Origin: Cryobacterium lactosi
GTDB taxonomy: Bacteria > Actinomycetota > Actinomycetes > Actinomycetales > Microbacteriaceae
DNA: 64,000 nucleotides
Reading direction: 5' to 3'
Assembly (NCBI RefSeq): GCF_004403945.1
Contig: NZ_SOHM01000006.1
Location: 341-64,340 of the forward strand
Shown here: positions 48,861-58,101 of the stretch, one piece after another
Layout: every line of letters begins with the position of its first letter
Numbering within the stretch: position 1 is the first letter of the stretch
Program-made: the position numbers and the translations under genes
Notes under the pieces: model-generated
The model's database searches: none
The model's input: only the letters and a program-made list of their open reading frames with translations
What the model was told of the DNA's origin: nothing

Positions 48861-49907
48861 CTACTCGACGATCGTCGGGTCGGCCCTCGTGGCGAAGGTG
48901 TCGTTGACGATCGTGTCGAGAGCGTCGTCGACCTTGCCCTGGTCGAGCACGTCGCCGGTCTCGACGAAGATCGGGCCGATGGTGGTGAGCACCTTCACCT
49001 GTGCGGCGCCGGGAACGTTGTCGACACCGAGGTTGGAGCGCTCGGTGATGACCTTGGTGGCGACCGCGAGGTCGAGGCCGGCCACATCGGCGAGGATCTG
49101 GGCGGTCTCCTCTTCGTTCTCGAGGGCCCAGGCGCGGGCGTGCTCGTAGACGTCGACGACGGTCTGGGCCACATCCGGCTTCTCGGTGATGAAGGACTCG
49201 GTGGCGTTGAGGAAGCCGTAGCTGTTGAAGTCGACGTTGCGGTAGGCGAGCTCGGCTCCGGCGGCTTCGGCGCCGGCCATGATCGGGTCGAGTCCGGCCC
49301 AGGCGTCGACGGAGCCGTTCTGCAGGGCGGCCCACCCGTCGGCGTGCTGCAGGTTCTGCACGGTGACGTCGTCCAGGCTGAGGCCGGCCTCTTCGAGGGA
49401 CTGCAGCAGGAAGAAGTAGGGGTCGGTGCCCTGGGTGGCAGCGATCTGCTTGCCCTTGAGGTCGTCGACCGAGCCGATGTCGGAGCCGGCCGGAACGACG
49501 AGGGCGGCCCACTCGGGCTGCGAGTAAATGTCGATCACCTGGATGGGCGAACCGTTCGAGCGGGCCAGCAACGCGGCGGAACCGGCCGTTGATCCCACGT
49601 CGATGGCGTTGGCGCGGAGGGCCTCGTTGGCCTTGTTCGAGCCGGCGGACTGCACCCAGTTGACGGTGATGTCCTGGTCAGCGAGGGCTTCTTCGAGCCA
49701 GCCCTTCTCCTTGATCACGAGGCTGAGCGGGTTGTAGGTGGCGAAGTCGATGTTGAGGGTGCCGCCCTGGGTGACGATGCCGGCGGCGTCGGCGCTGGAG
49801 GCCGGCTCGGCGGCAGGCTGGTTCTCGCCGGCGACGCAGCCGGTGAGCAGGAGGGCGGCGGCCGCGGCTGACGCGATCAGGGCGGTGGCGGTGAAGCGAT
49901 TCTTCAT
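48861..49907 (-). CDS. aliphatic sulfonate/taurine-type binding lipoprotein (SsuA-like)
   Basis: A 348-residue lipoprotein with lipobox LTGC (Cys24). The ligand domain has the features of SsuA/NMT1-like proteins: NIDFATYNPLSLVIKEKGWL, AIDVGSTAGSAALLARSNG, DLKGKQIAATQGTDPYFFL and VDAWAGLDP. The ligand is probably a sulfonate or another small organosulfur or nitrogen compound; the exact one is uncertain. Confidence 0.88.
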   Translation of the reverse strand: MKNRFTATALIASAAAAALLLTGCVAGENQPAAEPASSADAAGIVTQGGTLNIDFATYNPLSLVIKEKGWLEEALADQDITVNWVQSAGSNKANEALRANAIDVGSTAGSAALLARSNGSPIQVIDIYSQPEWAALVVPAGSDIGSVDDLKGKQIAATQGTDPYFFLLQSLEEAGLSLDDVTVQNLQHADGWAALQNGSVDAWAGLDPIMAGAEAAGAELAYRNVDFNSYGFLNATESFITEKPDVAQTVVDVYEHARAWALENEEETAQILADVAGLDLAVATKVITERSNLGVDNVPGAAQVKVLTTIGPIFVETGDVLDQGKVDDALDTIVNDTFATRADPTIVE

Positions 49908-50007
49908 GGCTGGTCTCTCGTTGGGTACGGGACGGGCATCCGTGCTGTGGATGTGGTGCAGGGGAACGTTGGGGAACCGGCGGGCCGGGTCGGGACGGGC
50001 GGAACTC

Positions 50008-50937
50008 TCAGTACGGGAAGTGCGGGATGCCGGTGCTCGAGGCCACGCCGCGGGCGTCGCCGTGCCGGTCGATGCCCAGGCCCGCGAGCAGGCGCCCGCG
50101 CAGCTCGGCGAGTTCTGCCGAGCCGCGGTCGCGGGGGCGGTTGCCGGGCACGGTGAGTTCCTGCACGATGGTGGCGCCGGGGGCAGCGGCATCCGGTGCG
50201 ACCTGCTCCTGACCGAGCAGGATGATGCGGTCGGCCAGTTGCAGCGCCTCGTCGACGTCGTGGGTGACGAGCAGCACCGTGGTGGGGGCGGCCGCGTGCA
50301 CGTCGAGCAGCAGGTCCTGCATCTTGAGCCGGGTGAGGGCATCCAGGGCGCCGAACGGTTCGTCGAGCAGGAGCACGCCGGGATTGCGGGCCAGTGCCCT
50401 GGCCAGCGAGGCGCGCTGGGCCATGCCGCCGGAGATCGCGGCGGGCCGGTGCCCGGCGAAGGCCGTCAGGCCCACCAGTTCGAGCAGCTCGGCGACGCAG
50501 GCACGGCCGGCGTGGCGGGTGGTGCCGCGCGGCAGGCCGAGCGCCACATTGGCGGCCACCGTGCGCCAGGGCAGCAGTCGGGGCTCTTGGAAACCCACGG
50601 CGCAGCGGGTGTCGAACTCGGTGACGGGGGAGTCGTCGATCTGCACCGAGCCGGCGCTGGGGGAGTCCAGCCCGCCGGCGATACGCAAGAGCGTGGACTT
50701 GCCGCAGCCGCTGGTGCCGAGGATCGCGAGCACCTCGCCGGGGTGCACGGTGAGCGACACGTCCCGCAGCACCGGCCGGGCGCTGGCCGGCGCGGTCGCG
50801 GCGAAGGTGCGGCCCAGTCTGGCGAACTCCACGGCGAACGCGGCGTCGGTTCCGGTTGCGGCCCGAGCGCGGCCCGGCGCGCCGCCGGCGGCCGCGGCGA
50901 GGCGGGCGGAGGTGGTCGTGGCGGTGCTGGCAGACAT
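50008..50937 (-). CDS. ABC ATPase, nitrate/taurine/sulfonate type (SsuB-like)
   Basis: A 309-residue ATPase with Walker A GTSGCGKST, Q-loop AVGFQEPRLLPWRT, signature ISGGMAQRASLARALARN and Walker B VLLLDEPFGALDALTR. The EPRLLPW segment is typical of SsuB/TauB. The N-terminal ~40 residues are an Ala/Thr-rich extension, and the C-terminal 60 residues form an extra tail. It is the first gene of the operon; starting at ATG 50937 avoids the region shared with the divergent SDR gene. Confidence 0.9.
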   Translation of the reverse strand: MSASTATTTSARLAAAAGGAPGRARAATGTDAAFAVEFARLGRTFAATAPASARPVLRDVSLTVHPGEVLAILGTSGCGKSTLLRIAGGLDSPSAGSVQIDDSPVTEFDTRCAVGFQEPRLLPWRTVAANVALGLPRGTTRHAGRACVAELLELVGLTAFAGHRPAAISGGMAQRASLARALARNPGVLLLDEPFGALDALTRLKMQDLLLDVHAAAPTTVLLVTHDVDEALQLADRIILLGQEQVAPDAAAPGATIVQELTVPGNRPRDRGSAELAELRGRLLAGLGIDRHGDARGVASSTGIPHFPY

Positions 50938-51131
50938 GGGCAGCCAATCGGATCGGGGGTGAGCGTGCCTCGACGCTACCCAGCCAGGCGGATGCGCGCA
51001 CGCCGCCGTGAAACGCAACGTAGCAATTGGGTCTGCGTAATTGGTGCGGCGCATTTGGGCCGGCGGTGCGCATCCGCTCGCGTGCGCGCCCCGTGTGTGT
51101 GCGCGACAGCCAAGAAGGGGATGATTGATCC

Positions 51132-51968
51132 ATGACTCGAACCGTTTCCGGAGCCCGCGTTCTGATCACCGGCGCCGCCATGGGCATGGGCCGCCTCTAC
51201 GCCGAGCGGGCCGTCGCCGAGGGCGCCAGGTCCGTGATCCTCTGGGACCGCGACGCCGCCGCGCTGTCGGCCACCGCCGCCGTCCTCACCGAACGGGCGA
51301 CCGGGGTCACCCAGATCGCGCCCTACGTCGTGGACATCGCCGATCTCGGCGCCATCGCGCAGACCGCCCAGCGGGTGCGCACCGAAGTGGGCAACCCCGA
51401 CATCGTGATCAACAACGCCGGTATCGTGCGGGGGTCGTTCTTCTGGGAGCACGACAACGGCGACGACACCCGCGCCACCATGCAGGTGAACGCCCTGGCG
51501 CCGATGTACATCACCCGGGAGTTCCTGCCCGCGATGATGCGCAACCCGTTCCGCGAATTCCGGATCGTCAACATCGCCTCGGCCGCAGGGATGCTCTCCA
51601 ACCCGCGGATGAGCGTGTACGCGGCTTCGAAGGCCGCCGTGATCACCTGGAGCGATTCGTTGCGCCTGGAGCTCGCCCAACAGGGCTTCGACAACGTGCG
51701 GGTGAGCACCATCGCGCCCAGCTACATCTCCACCGGCATGTTCGACGGTGCCCGCGGGCCCCTGTTCACACCCGTGATGACCCCGGAGTACGTGGTCAAC
51801 CGGGTCTGGCGGGCGATGCTCGCCGGCTCGCCGCAGCTGCTGATGCCGTGGACCGTCGGGCTCTCCAAGAAGCTGCGCGGGGTGCTGCCGTTGGCCGCCT
51901 GGGACGCCGTGGCCGGCCGGGTGTTCGGCGTGTACAGGTCGATGGACACCTTCGTCGGGCGCCGCTGA
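51132..51968 (+). CDS. short-chain dehydrogenase/reductase
   Basis: A 278-residue classical SDR: TGAAMGMGRLYA cofactor loop, NNAGIVRGSFFW, and active-site Tyr163 and Lys167 in SVYAASKAAV. A 3-oxoacyl or hydroxysteroid-type substrate is possible but not indicated. The purine-rich AAGAAGGGGA lies 11 nt before the ATG. It stands divergent from the sulfonate-type ABC operon. Confidence 0.89.
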   Translation: MTRTVSGARVLITGAAMGMGRLYAERAVAEGARSVILWDRDAAALSATAAVLTERATGVTQIAPYVVDIADLGAIAQTAQRVRTEVGNPDIVINNAGIVRGSFFWEHDNGDDTRATMQVNALAPMYITREFLPAMMRNPFREFRIVNIASAAGMLSNPRMSVYAASKAAVITWSDSLRLELAQQGFDNVRVSTIAPSYISTGMFDGARGPLFTPVMTPEYVVNRVWRAMLAGSPQLLMPWTVGLSKKLRGVLPLAAWDAVAGRVFGVYRSMDTFVGRR

Positions 51969-51981
51969 CCCCTTCCCCGAC

Positions 51982-52053
51982 GCCGAGTTGCCCCGTTGGG
52001 GACGAGATGCCCCGGTAGAGCGGAGCAACTCGTCCACAGGTGGGCAACTCGGC
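51982..52053. repeat. 72-bp nested palindrome
   Basis: Outer arms GCCGAGTTGCCC (51982-51993) and GGGCAACTCGGC (52042-52053) are a perfect 12-bp match; inner arms GGACGAG (52000-52006) and CTCGTCC (52029-52035) match too. GATGCCCC and GAGCAACTCG repeat parts of the arms in between. It begins 13 nt after the SDR stop, so it could terminate that gene, and lies just ahead of the lacI-type promoter. The sequence differs from the 61-bp family. Confidence 0.78.
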
Positions 52054-52082
52054 AGATGACGTAGCCCGATGAGCCGGGCCGG

Positions 52083-52112
52083 TTGACATCCTGGCGCTGC
52101 CCGACGTACGAT
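52083..52112 (+). promoter_or_regulatory. promoter of the ribose operon
   Basis: TTGACA (52083-52088) is a perfect -35; TACGAT (52107-52112) is a good -10 with an 18-bp spacer. The tandem LacI operators start at the last base of the -10. Confidence 0.8.
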
Positions 52113-52139
52113 GGAAACGATTCCATGGAAACGATTCCA
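52112..52139. promoter_or_regulatory. tandem LacI-family operators
   Basis: Two identical, directly adjacent copies of TGGAAACGATTCCA (52112-52125, 52126-52139), each with inverted TGGAA/TTCCA arms around ACGA. They cover the -10 end and the transcription start of the operon led by a LacI-type gene, so autorepression is very likely. Confidence 0.85.
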
Positions 52140-52169
52140 CGAGGATCGCGCACACACAAGGGAGTGGCT

Positions 52170-53216
52170 GTGGAAGCCGTAACGATCAAGGACGTCGCCG
52201 CCCTCGCCGGCGTGTCGGTGGGCACCGCCTCCCGCGTGCTGTCCGGCAACCCGGCCACCTCGGCCGACACCCGCGAACGGGTCGCCGCCGCGGCCGCCGA
52301 GCTGGACTACCAGCCCAACGCCCAGGCGCAGGCACTGCGGTCCACCCGGTCCACCTCCCTCGGCCTGTTGGTGCCGGATGTGCGCAACCCGTTCTTCGCC
52401 GACCTCGCGCACGCCGCGGAGCAGGCCGCCCTCTCGGCGGGCTACGTCACCCTGCTCGGCAACGCCAACGAGCAGGGCGACCAGCAGGACCGCTACCTCG
52501 ACACGCTCATCTCCCGCCGGGTCGACGGCGTGATCGTCGCCCCGGTCGGCGACGACGGCGGCCGGCTGCGCGCCCTGATCGAACGCAAGATTCCCACGGT
52601 GCTCGTGGACCGCACGGTTCCGGGCCTCGACCTACCCAGCGTCACCACCGACAGCGAATCCGGCATCCGCCAGGCGGTGCAGCACCTCGCCGAGCTGGGC
52701 CACACCCGCATCGGATACATCTCCGGCCCGCAGGCCACCTCCACCGGCCGGGACCGGTACGCCGCCTTCACCCGCGCCGTCGCCGAGGCCGGTCTCAGCC
52801 AGGACCCCGAGCTGGTCTACTTCGGCGACTACCAGGCCGCCAGCGGCTCGGCCGGCGTGCACGCCCTGATGCAGCTGGCCAGCCCGCCCACCGCCCTGCT
52901 CGCCGCCGACAGCCTGATGGCCGTCGGCGCCATCAGCATTCTGCACAAACTCGGGATGCGCATCGGCACCGACATCGCCCTCGTCGCCTTCGACGACATC
53001 GAGTGGTTCGCCCTGCTCAACCCGGCCCTCAGCGTGATCGCGCACAGCGTCGAAGACATGGGCCGGATCGCCATCGACCTGCTCCTGCAGGTGATCAACG
53101 GACAGACGCCCCAGTCCGTGGTGCTGCCGAGCGAACTAATCGTGCGAGCCTCCTCGGCCACCCCGATCACCCGCACCGAACCCACGACGCAGCCTCGGCA
53201 AAGGAGCCAGCAATGA
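52170..53216 (+). CDS. rbsR: LacI-family regulator of the ribose operon
   Basis: A 348-residue LacI/GalR protein. The helix-turn-helix is VTIKDVAALAGVSVGTASRVLSG at the very N-terminus, with hinge NAQALRS, then the ribose-binding-protein-like core (GLLVPDVRNPFFADLAHA, TALLAADSLMAVGAI). GTG 52170 is used because AAGGGAG ends about 6 nt upstream; GTG 52164 would overlap that site. It is the first gene of the rbs operon; its stop overlaps rbsA as ATGA. Confidence 0.87.
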   Translation: MEAVTIKDVAALAGVSVGTASRVLSGNPATSADTRERVAAAAAELDYQPNAQAQALRSTRSTSLGLLVPDVRNPFFADLAHAAEQAALSAGYVTLLGNANEQGDQQDRYLDTLISRRVDGVIVAPVGDDGGRLRALIERKIPTVLVDRTVPGLDLPSVTTDSESGIRQAVQHLAELGHTRIGYISGPQATSTGRDRYAAFTRAVAEAGLSQDPELVYFGDYQAASGSAGVHALMQLASPPTALLAADSLMAVGAISILHKLGMRIGTDIALVAFDDIEWFALLNPALSVIAHSVEDMGRIAIDLLLQVINGQTPQSVVLPSELIVRASSATPITRTEPTTQPRQRSQQ

Positions 53217-54718
53217 CCGTGAACCCCCTGATCACCCTGCGGAACGTAACCAAGACCTTTGGTCAGGTCACCGTCATCCAGGATGTCACCGTGAGTGTCT
53301 ACCCCGGCCAGGTGCAGGTGCTGCTCGGCGAGAACGGCGCCGGCAAGTCCACCCTGATCAAGATGGTCGCCGGCGTCTACCAGCCCGACGGCGGCCAGAT
53401 TCTCGTCGACGGCACCGTCACCACCCTGCCCACCACCAAGGCCGCCGAAGAACACGGCATCGCCACCATCCACCAGGAACTCAACCTCGTCGCCACCATG
53501 AGCGTGGCCGAGAACGTGATGCTCGGCCGGATGCCCACCAAGTTCGGCATGGTCGACCGCAAGGAACTCCGCCGGCAGGCCCGCGCCGCCCTGGCGCTGA
53601 TCGGTCTCGAGATCGACGTGGACACCCCGGTCGGCCGGCTCGGCATCGCCCGCCAGCAGCTGGTCGAAATCGCCAAGGCCCTGAGCATCAACGCCCGGGT
53701 GCTGATCCTGGACGAACCCACCGCCGCGCTCACCCGGCACGAAACCCAGGCCCTGTTCGCCGTGATGGCGGACCTCCGCCGACGCGGCGTGGGCATGCTC
53801 TTCATCAGCCACCACCTCGACGAGATCGCCGAGGTCGGCGACACCGTCACCGTCATCCGCGACGGCCACTTCATCGCCGAGGTTCCCGCCTCCACCCCCG
53901 AAGACGAACTCGTCAAGCTGATGGTCGGCCGCAGCATCGAGGACCAGTTCCCGCGCCGCGCCGACGAGACCCCCGCGGTCACCGAGGTGCTCGCCGTGTC
54001 GAACCTCACCAGCGCCGGCCGGTTCGACGACATCAGCTTCACCGTGCGCGCCGGCGAGGTGCTCGGCATCGCCGGGCTCGTCGGGGCGGGCCGCACCGAA
54101 CTGATCCGCGCCATCGCCGGCGCCGACAAGTACGACACCGGCTCCGTCGCCGTGCGCGGCACGAAGCTACCCAAGGGCGACATCCAGGCGGCGATCCGGG
54201 CTGGCATCGGCCACGTTCCCGAGGACCGCAAGGGCCAGGGCCTGGTGCTGGACGCCTCGGTCAACGACAACCTCGGTTATGCCACCCTGGCCTCCAGCGC
54301 CAAGCTCGGCCTGGCCGACTTCACCGGCCAGCGCACCCGCGCCGAGGCCGTCGCTGCGAAGCTCCGCATCCGGATGCACACCATCGACCAGCCGATCCGG
54401 TCGCTGTCCGGCGGCAACCAGCAGAAGGCGGTGTTCGGCCGGTGGATCATCGCCGCGTCGACAGTGCTGCTGCTGGACGAACCGACCCGCGGCGTCGACG
54501 TGGGCGCCAAGGTCGAGATCTACGAGCTGATGAACTCGATCACCGCCGCCGGCGGAGCCATCGTGATGGTCTCCAGCGAGCTGCCCGAGATCCTGGGCAT
54601 GAGCGACCGCATCCTCGTCATGCGCGACGGCCGCCTGGCCGGCGAACTGAGCGCAGCGGATGCCACCCAAGACACAGTCATGACCCTCGCCGCCCGCGAT
54701 GTCGCAGCGCAGCGCTGA
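53213..54718 (+). CDS. rbsA: ribose-type ABC transporter ATPase (two domains)
   Basis: A 501-residue double ATPase of the sugar CUT2 family. The first domain has GENGAGKST, LGIARQQLVEIAKAL and LILDEPTAALTRHE; the second has GLVGAGRTE and LSGGNQQKAVFGRWI, and LLLDEPTRGVDVGAK. The degenerate Walker A of the second half is normal for RbsA. AAGGAG precedes the ATG. It energises the RbsC channel from the cytoplasmic side. Confidence 0.94.
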   Translation: MTVNPLITLRNVTKTFGQVTVIQDVTVSVYPGQVQVLLGENGAGKSTLIKMVAGVYQPDGGQILVDGTVTTLPTTKAAEEHGIATIHQELNLVATMSVAENVMLGRMPTKFGMVDRKELRRQARAALALIGLEIDVDTPVGRLGIARQQLVEIAKALSINARVLILDEPTAALTRHETQALFAVMADLRRRGVGMLFISHHLDEIAEVGDTVTVIRDGHFIAEVPASTPEDELVKLMVGRSIEDQFPRRADETPAVTEVLAVSNLTSAGRFDDISFTVRAGEVLGIAGLVGAGRTELIRAIAGADKYDTGSVAVRGTKLPKGDIQAAIRAGIGHVPEDRKGQGLVLDASVNDNLGYATLASSAKLGLADFTGQRTRAEAVAAKLRIRMHTIDQPIRSLSGGNQQKAVFGRWIIAASTVLLLDEPTRGVDVGAKVEIYELMNSITAAGGAIVMVSSELPEILGMSDRILVMRDGRLAGELSAADATQDTVMTLAARDVAAQR

Positions 54719-54738
54719 ACCAGAAGGAACAAGAACTC

Positions 54739-55725
54739 ATGTCAACGACGACCACCACCCCGTCCACCGAGACGCCCACCCGACGATCCTTCGACTACAA
54801 GACCTTCCTGGCCAATAACGGCGCCCTGGTCGGCCTGGTGGTGCTCTGCATCGCGCTGGTCATCGCCACCCCGGACTTCCTCACCGGGCAGAACCTGCTC
54901 AACATCGGCATCCAGGTGTCGACGGTCGCCGTGCTCGCCTTCGGCATGACCTTCGTCATCGTCGCCGGGGGCATCGACCTCTCCGTCGGCGCCGTCGCCG
55001 CGCTCTCGGCCATGGCCTCCGGCTGGTTCTTCGTCAGCGCCGGCCTGCCCGGCTGGATGGCCCTGATCGGCGGCCTGGTCGTGGGCCTGGCGGCCGGCGT
55101 CATCAACGGCGCCGCCAACGCCTACGGCAAGCTGCCCTCCTTCATCGCCACCCTCGCGATGCTCAGCGTGGCCCGCGGCCTCACCCTGGTGATCTCGGAT
55201 GGCCGGCCGATCAAGACCGCCCCCGAGGTGTCGTTCCTCGGCGGCAACATCGGCCCGGTGCCGATGCCCATCGTGATCCTGGTCCTGGCCGCCGTGGTCG
55301 CCTCGTTCATCCTCAACCGCACCGTGCTCGGCCGCTCCATGTACGCCGTCGGCGGCAACGCCGAGGCCGCCCGGCTCTCCGGACTGCCGGTCAAGCGCAT
55401 CATCGTCACCGTGTTCGCCCTCGCCGGCCTCTTCGCGGCCCTGGCCGGACTGCTCCTGGCCGGCCGGCTCGACTCCGCCCAGCCGCAGGCTGCCGCCGGC
55501 TACGAACTGGATGCCATCGCCGCGGTCGTCATCGGCGGCGCGTCGCTCTCCGGCGGGCTCGGCAAGATCTCCGGCACCTTCATCGGCGCCCTGGTCCTCG
55601 TTGTCATCCGCAACGGCCTCAACCTGCTCAACGTGTCGTCGTTCTGGCAGCAGGTCGTCATCGGCCTGGTCATCGCCCTCGCCGTGGGCGCCGACGTGCT
55701 GCGCCGCAAGACCCGCAACAGCTGA
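54739..55725 (+). CDS. rbsC: ribose-type ABC transporter permease
   Basis: A 328-residue CUT2 permease with 8-10 helices and the family pattern IVAGGIDLSVGAVAALSAM, YAVGGNAEAARLSGLPV and IAAVVIGGASLSGGLG. It starts 20 nt after rbsA with AAGGAAC upstream. It forms the membrane channel for ribose or a similar pentose. Confidence 0.93.
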   Translation: MSTTTTTPSTETPTRRSFDYKTFLANNGALVGLVVLCIALVIATPDFLTGQNLLNIGIQVSTVAVLAFGMTFVIVAGGIDLSVGAVAALSAMASGWFFVSAGLPGWMALIGGLVVGLAAGVINGAANAYGKLPSFIATLAMLSVARGLTLVISDGRPIKTAPEVSFLGGNIGPVPMPIVILVLAAVVASFILNRTVLGRSMYAVGGNAEAARLSGLPVKRIIVTVFALAGLFAALAGLLLAGRLDSAQPQAAAGYELDAIAAVVIGGASLSGGLGKISGTFIGALVLVVIRNGLNLLNVSSFWQQVVIGLVIALAVGADVLRRKTRNS

Positions 55726-55777
55726 GCCCCTCTCTCCCTCTGTCCCTCTCCCCGCCCCACCCAACAAAGGAACCACA

Positions 55778-56722
55778 ATGAAGTCATCCTCCTTTCGCCG
55801 TATCGCCGCCGTCACCGCCACGGCCGCGCTGATCCTCGCCGGCACCACCGCCTGCGGCCGCGGCAGCGGCGACGAGGCCAGCGGGCCCAAGGTCGTGCTT
55901 GCGATCTCCACGCTGAACAACCCGTTCTTCGTCGAACTGCGCGACGGCGCCCAGGCCGCCGCCGACGAGGCCGGTGTCGACCTCTACATCGTCGACGCCC
56001 AGAACGACTCGGCCACCCAGGCCAACCAGCTGGCCACCGCCGCCGCGGGCAGCACCAAGGCCGTCATCGTCAACCCGGTCGACTCGGATGCCGCGAGCGC
56101 CTCGGTGGGTGAACTCACCGCCGCGAACATCCCGGTCATTGCCGTGGACCGCACGGTCAACGACGCGAAGCTCACCTCCCTGGTGGCCAGCGACAACGTG
56201 GCCGGCGGCAAGCAGGCGGCCGATGAGCTCGCCGCGGCGATGGGCGAGAAGGGCACCGTCATCTCCCTGCAGGGTGTGTCGGGCACCTCCGCCAGCCGCG
56301 ACCGCGGCGCGGGCTTCGACGAAGGCATCGCCGCGTACCCCGAGATCACCGTCGTCGCCGAGCAGACCGCGAACTTCGACCGCGCCTCAGCCCTCGACGT
56401 CACCACCAACCTGCTGCAGGCCAACCCCGGCGTGACCGGCATCTTCGCCGAGAACGACGAGATGGCCCTCGGCGCCATCCAGGCCCTCGGCGCCCGTGCA
56501 GGTTCTGAGGTCTCCGTCGTGGGCTTCGACGGCACCGCGGATGGCCTGACGGCCATCTCGGACGGCTCGCTCTACGCCACCGTCGCCCAGCAGCCCGCCG
56601 AGCTCGGTCGCCTCGCCATCGAACTGGCCGTCAAGGCCATCGCCGGTGACGACGTCGAAGCCACCGTTCCCGTCGAGGTCGTCGCCGTCACGAAGACGAA
56701 CGTGGGCGACTTCTCCAAGTGA
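55778..56722 (+). CDS. rbsB: ribose-type substrate-binding lipoprotein
   Basis: A 314-residue periplasmic-binding-protein-like lipoprotein. The signal peptide ends in a weak lipobox TTAC (Cys26), followed by the mature domain VVLAISTLNNPFFVELRDGAQ, VNPVDSDAASASVGEL and AIPVIAVDR-like strands, plus FAENDEMALGAIQAL. AAAGGAA precedes the ATG. Its stop overlaps rbsK as GTGA. Confidence 0.92.
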   Translation: MKSSSFRRIAAVTATAALILAGTTACGRGSGDEASGPKVVLAISTLNNPFFVELRDGAQAAADEAGVDLYIVDAQNDSATQANQLATAAAGSTKAVIVNPVDSDAASASVGELTAANIPVIAVDRTVNDAKLTSLVASDNVAGGKQAADELAAAMGEKGTVISLQGVSGTSASRDRGAGFDEGIAAYPEITVVAEQTANFDRASALDVTTNLLQANPGVTGIFAENDEMALGAIQALGARAGSEVSVVGFDGTADGLTAISDGSLYATVAQQPAELGRLAIELAVKAIAGDDVEATVPVEVVAVTKTNVGDFSK

Positions 56723-57717
56723 CTCCGTCAACCCACACCCCGGTCGCCCGGGCCACCCTGACCGGGGCGACCCTGGCCGGCGTCGTCGTGGTCGGCTCGA
56801 TCAACGCCGACCAGGTCACCACGGTCCTGCGCCATCCGCTGCCCGGCGAGACGCTGATCGGCACCTCGATCACCGTCTTGCCCGGCGGCAAGGGCGCCAA
56901 CCAGGCCGTCGCCGCGGCCCAACTCGGCGCCCGGGTGAGCATGGTCGGCGCCATCGGCCAGGACGCCTATGCCCACCCGGCCACCGCCATCCTCGAATCC
57001 GCGAACGTCGACCTGTCGGCCGTGGAGGCCGTGGCGGGACCCACCGGCCTGGCCGTGATCACCGTGGCCGCCGACGGCGAGAACACCATCATCGTCATTC
57101 CCGGGGCCAACGCCGCGGTGGATGCCGACGTCGTCGGCCGGAGCGCCGACCTCATCGGCGCGGCGGCCGTGCTGGTGCTGCAGGGCGAGATCCCCGCGGC
57201 CGCCAGCGCGGCGGCCGCCCGCCTGGCCCGCGGCCGGGTCGTGCTCAACCTCGCCCCCGTGATCGAGCTGGACCCCGCGACGATCGCCGCCGCCGACCCG
57301 CTGATCGTGAACGAACACGAAGCCGCGCTGCTCCTGGCGCAGCTCACGCCCGGCTCGCCGCCGCCCGCCTCCGATGCCGAAGCAGTGGCCCGGCTGCGCG
57401 ACTGGGGGGTGACGTCGGTCGTTCTGACCCGCGGCGCCCTCGGCGCGATCGTCTCCGACGGCGACGGCACGGACGACGTGGCCTCACCCGTGGTGACTGC
57501 GGTCGACAGCTCCGGCGCGGGCGACGCCTTCGTGGGCGCCATCAGCGCCCGGCTCGCCGCCGGCGACACCCTCAGGGACGCGGCCCGGCTGGCCGTGCGG
57601 GTCGGGGCGTTCGCGGTGCAGTCCCGCGGCACGCAGCCGTCCTATCCGCACGCGGGCGATGCCCTGCCCGAGGTCGGCACCGATCAATCAACCGAGACGA
57701 ACGAGGCACACCCGTGA
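56719..57717 (+). CDS. rbsK: ribokinase
   Basis: A 332-residue PfkB-family kinase: GSINADQVT, GGKGANQAVAAAQLGA (substrate loop) and the catalytic DSSGAGDAFVGAI (Asp of GAGD). It phosphorylates ribose to ribose-5-phosphate in the cytoplasm. About 20 extra residues before the first strand follow from the GTG start at 56719, which couples it to rbsB. Its stop overlaps rbsD (GTGA). Confidence 0.92.
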   Translation: MTPSTHTPVARATLTGATLAGVVVVGSINADQVTTVLRHPLPGETLIGTSITVLPGGKGANQAVAAAQLGARVSMVGAIGQDAYAHPATAILESANVDLSAVEAVAGPTGLAVITVAADGENTIIVIPGANAAVDADVVGRSADLIGAAAVLVLQGEIPAAASAAAARLARGRVVLNLAPVIELDPATIAAADPLIVNEHEAALLLAQLTPGSPPPASDAEAVARLRDWGVTSVVLTRGALGAIVSDGDGTDDVASPVVTAVDSSGAGDAFVGAISARLAAGDTLRDAARLAVRVGAFAVQSRGTQPSYPHAGDALPEVGTDQSTETNEAHP

Positions 57718-58097
57718 AACGCACCGGCATCCTGAACGCCGACCTGAACGCGGCACTCAGCCGTCTGGGCCACGGCGATATCGTGCTCGTCGCCGACTGC
57801 GGGATGCCGGCACCCGCCGGCGTACCGGTGATCGACCTCGCGCTGATGCACGGCGTGCCCCGGTTCGAGCAGGTGCTCGACGCGCTGCTGGGAGAACTCG
57901 TCATCGAGCGTTGCGTGGCCGCGACGGAGGCGCAGGGCACCGTGGCCGGGGACTGGCTGAGCGGGCGCTTCACCGACATCGAGTACATCGGACACGGCGA
58001 ACTCAAGGCGCTCTCCGCGTCGGCGCGGGTGTTCGTGCGCACCGGGGAGGCCACGGCCTTCGCCAACGCCGCGCTCGTGTGCGGGGTGCCGTTCTAG
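57714..58097 (+). CDS. rbsD: D-ribose pyranase
   Basis: A 127-residue RbsD: MKRTGILNADLNAALSRLGHGD with the conserved His20, DCGMPAPAGVPVIDLALMHGVP, and the C-terminal FVRTGEATAFANAALVCGVPF. It interconverts pyranose and furanose forms of ribose so that RbsK gets the furanose. It is the last gene of the rbs operon. The order A-C-B-K-D behind the regulator differs from the enterobacterial D-A-C-B-K-R. Confidence 0.93.
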   Translation: MKRTGILNADLNAALSRLGHGDIVLVADCGMPAPAGVPVIDLALMHGVPRFEQVLDALLGELVIERCVAATEAQGTVAGDWLSGRFTDIEYIGHGELKALSASARVFVRTGEATAFANAALVCGVPF

Positions 58098-58101
58098 CGG
58101 A

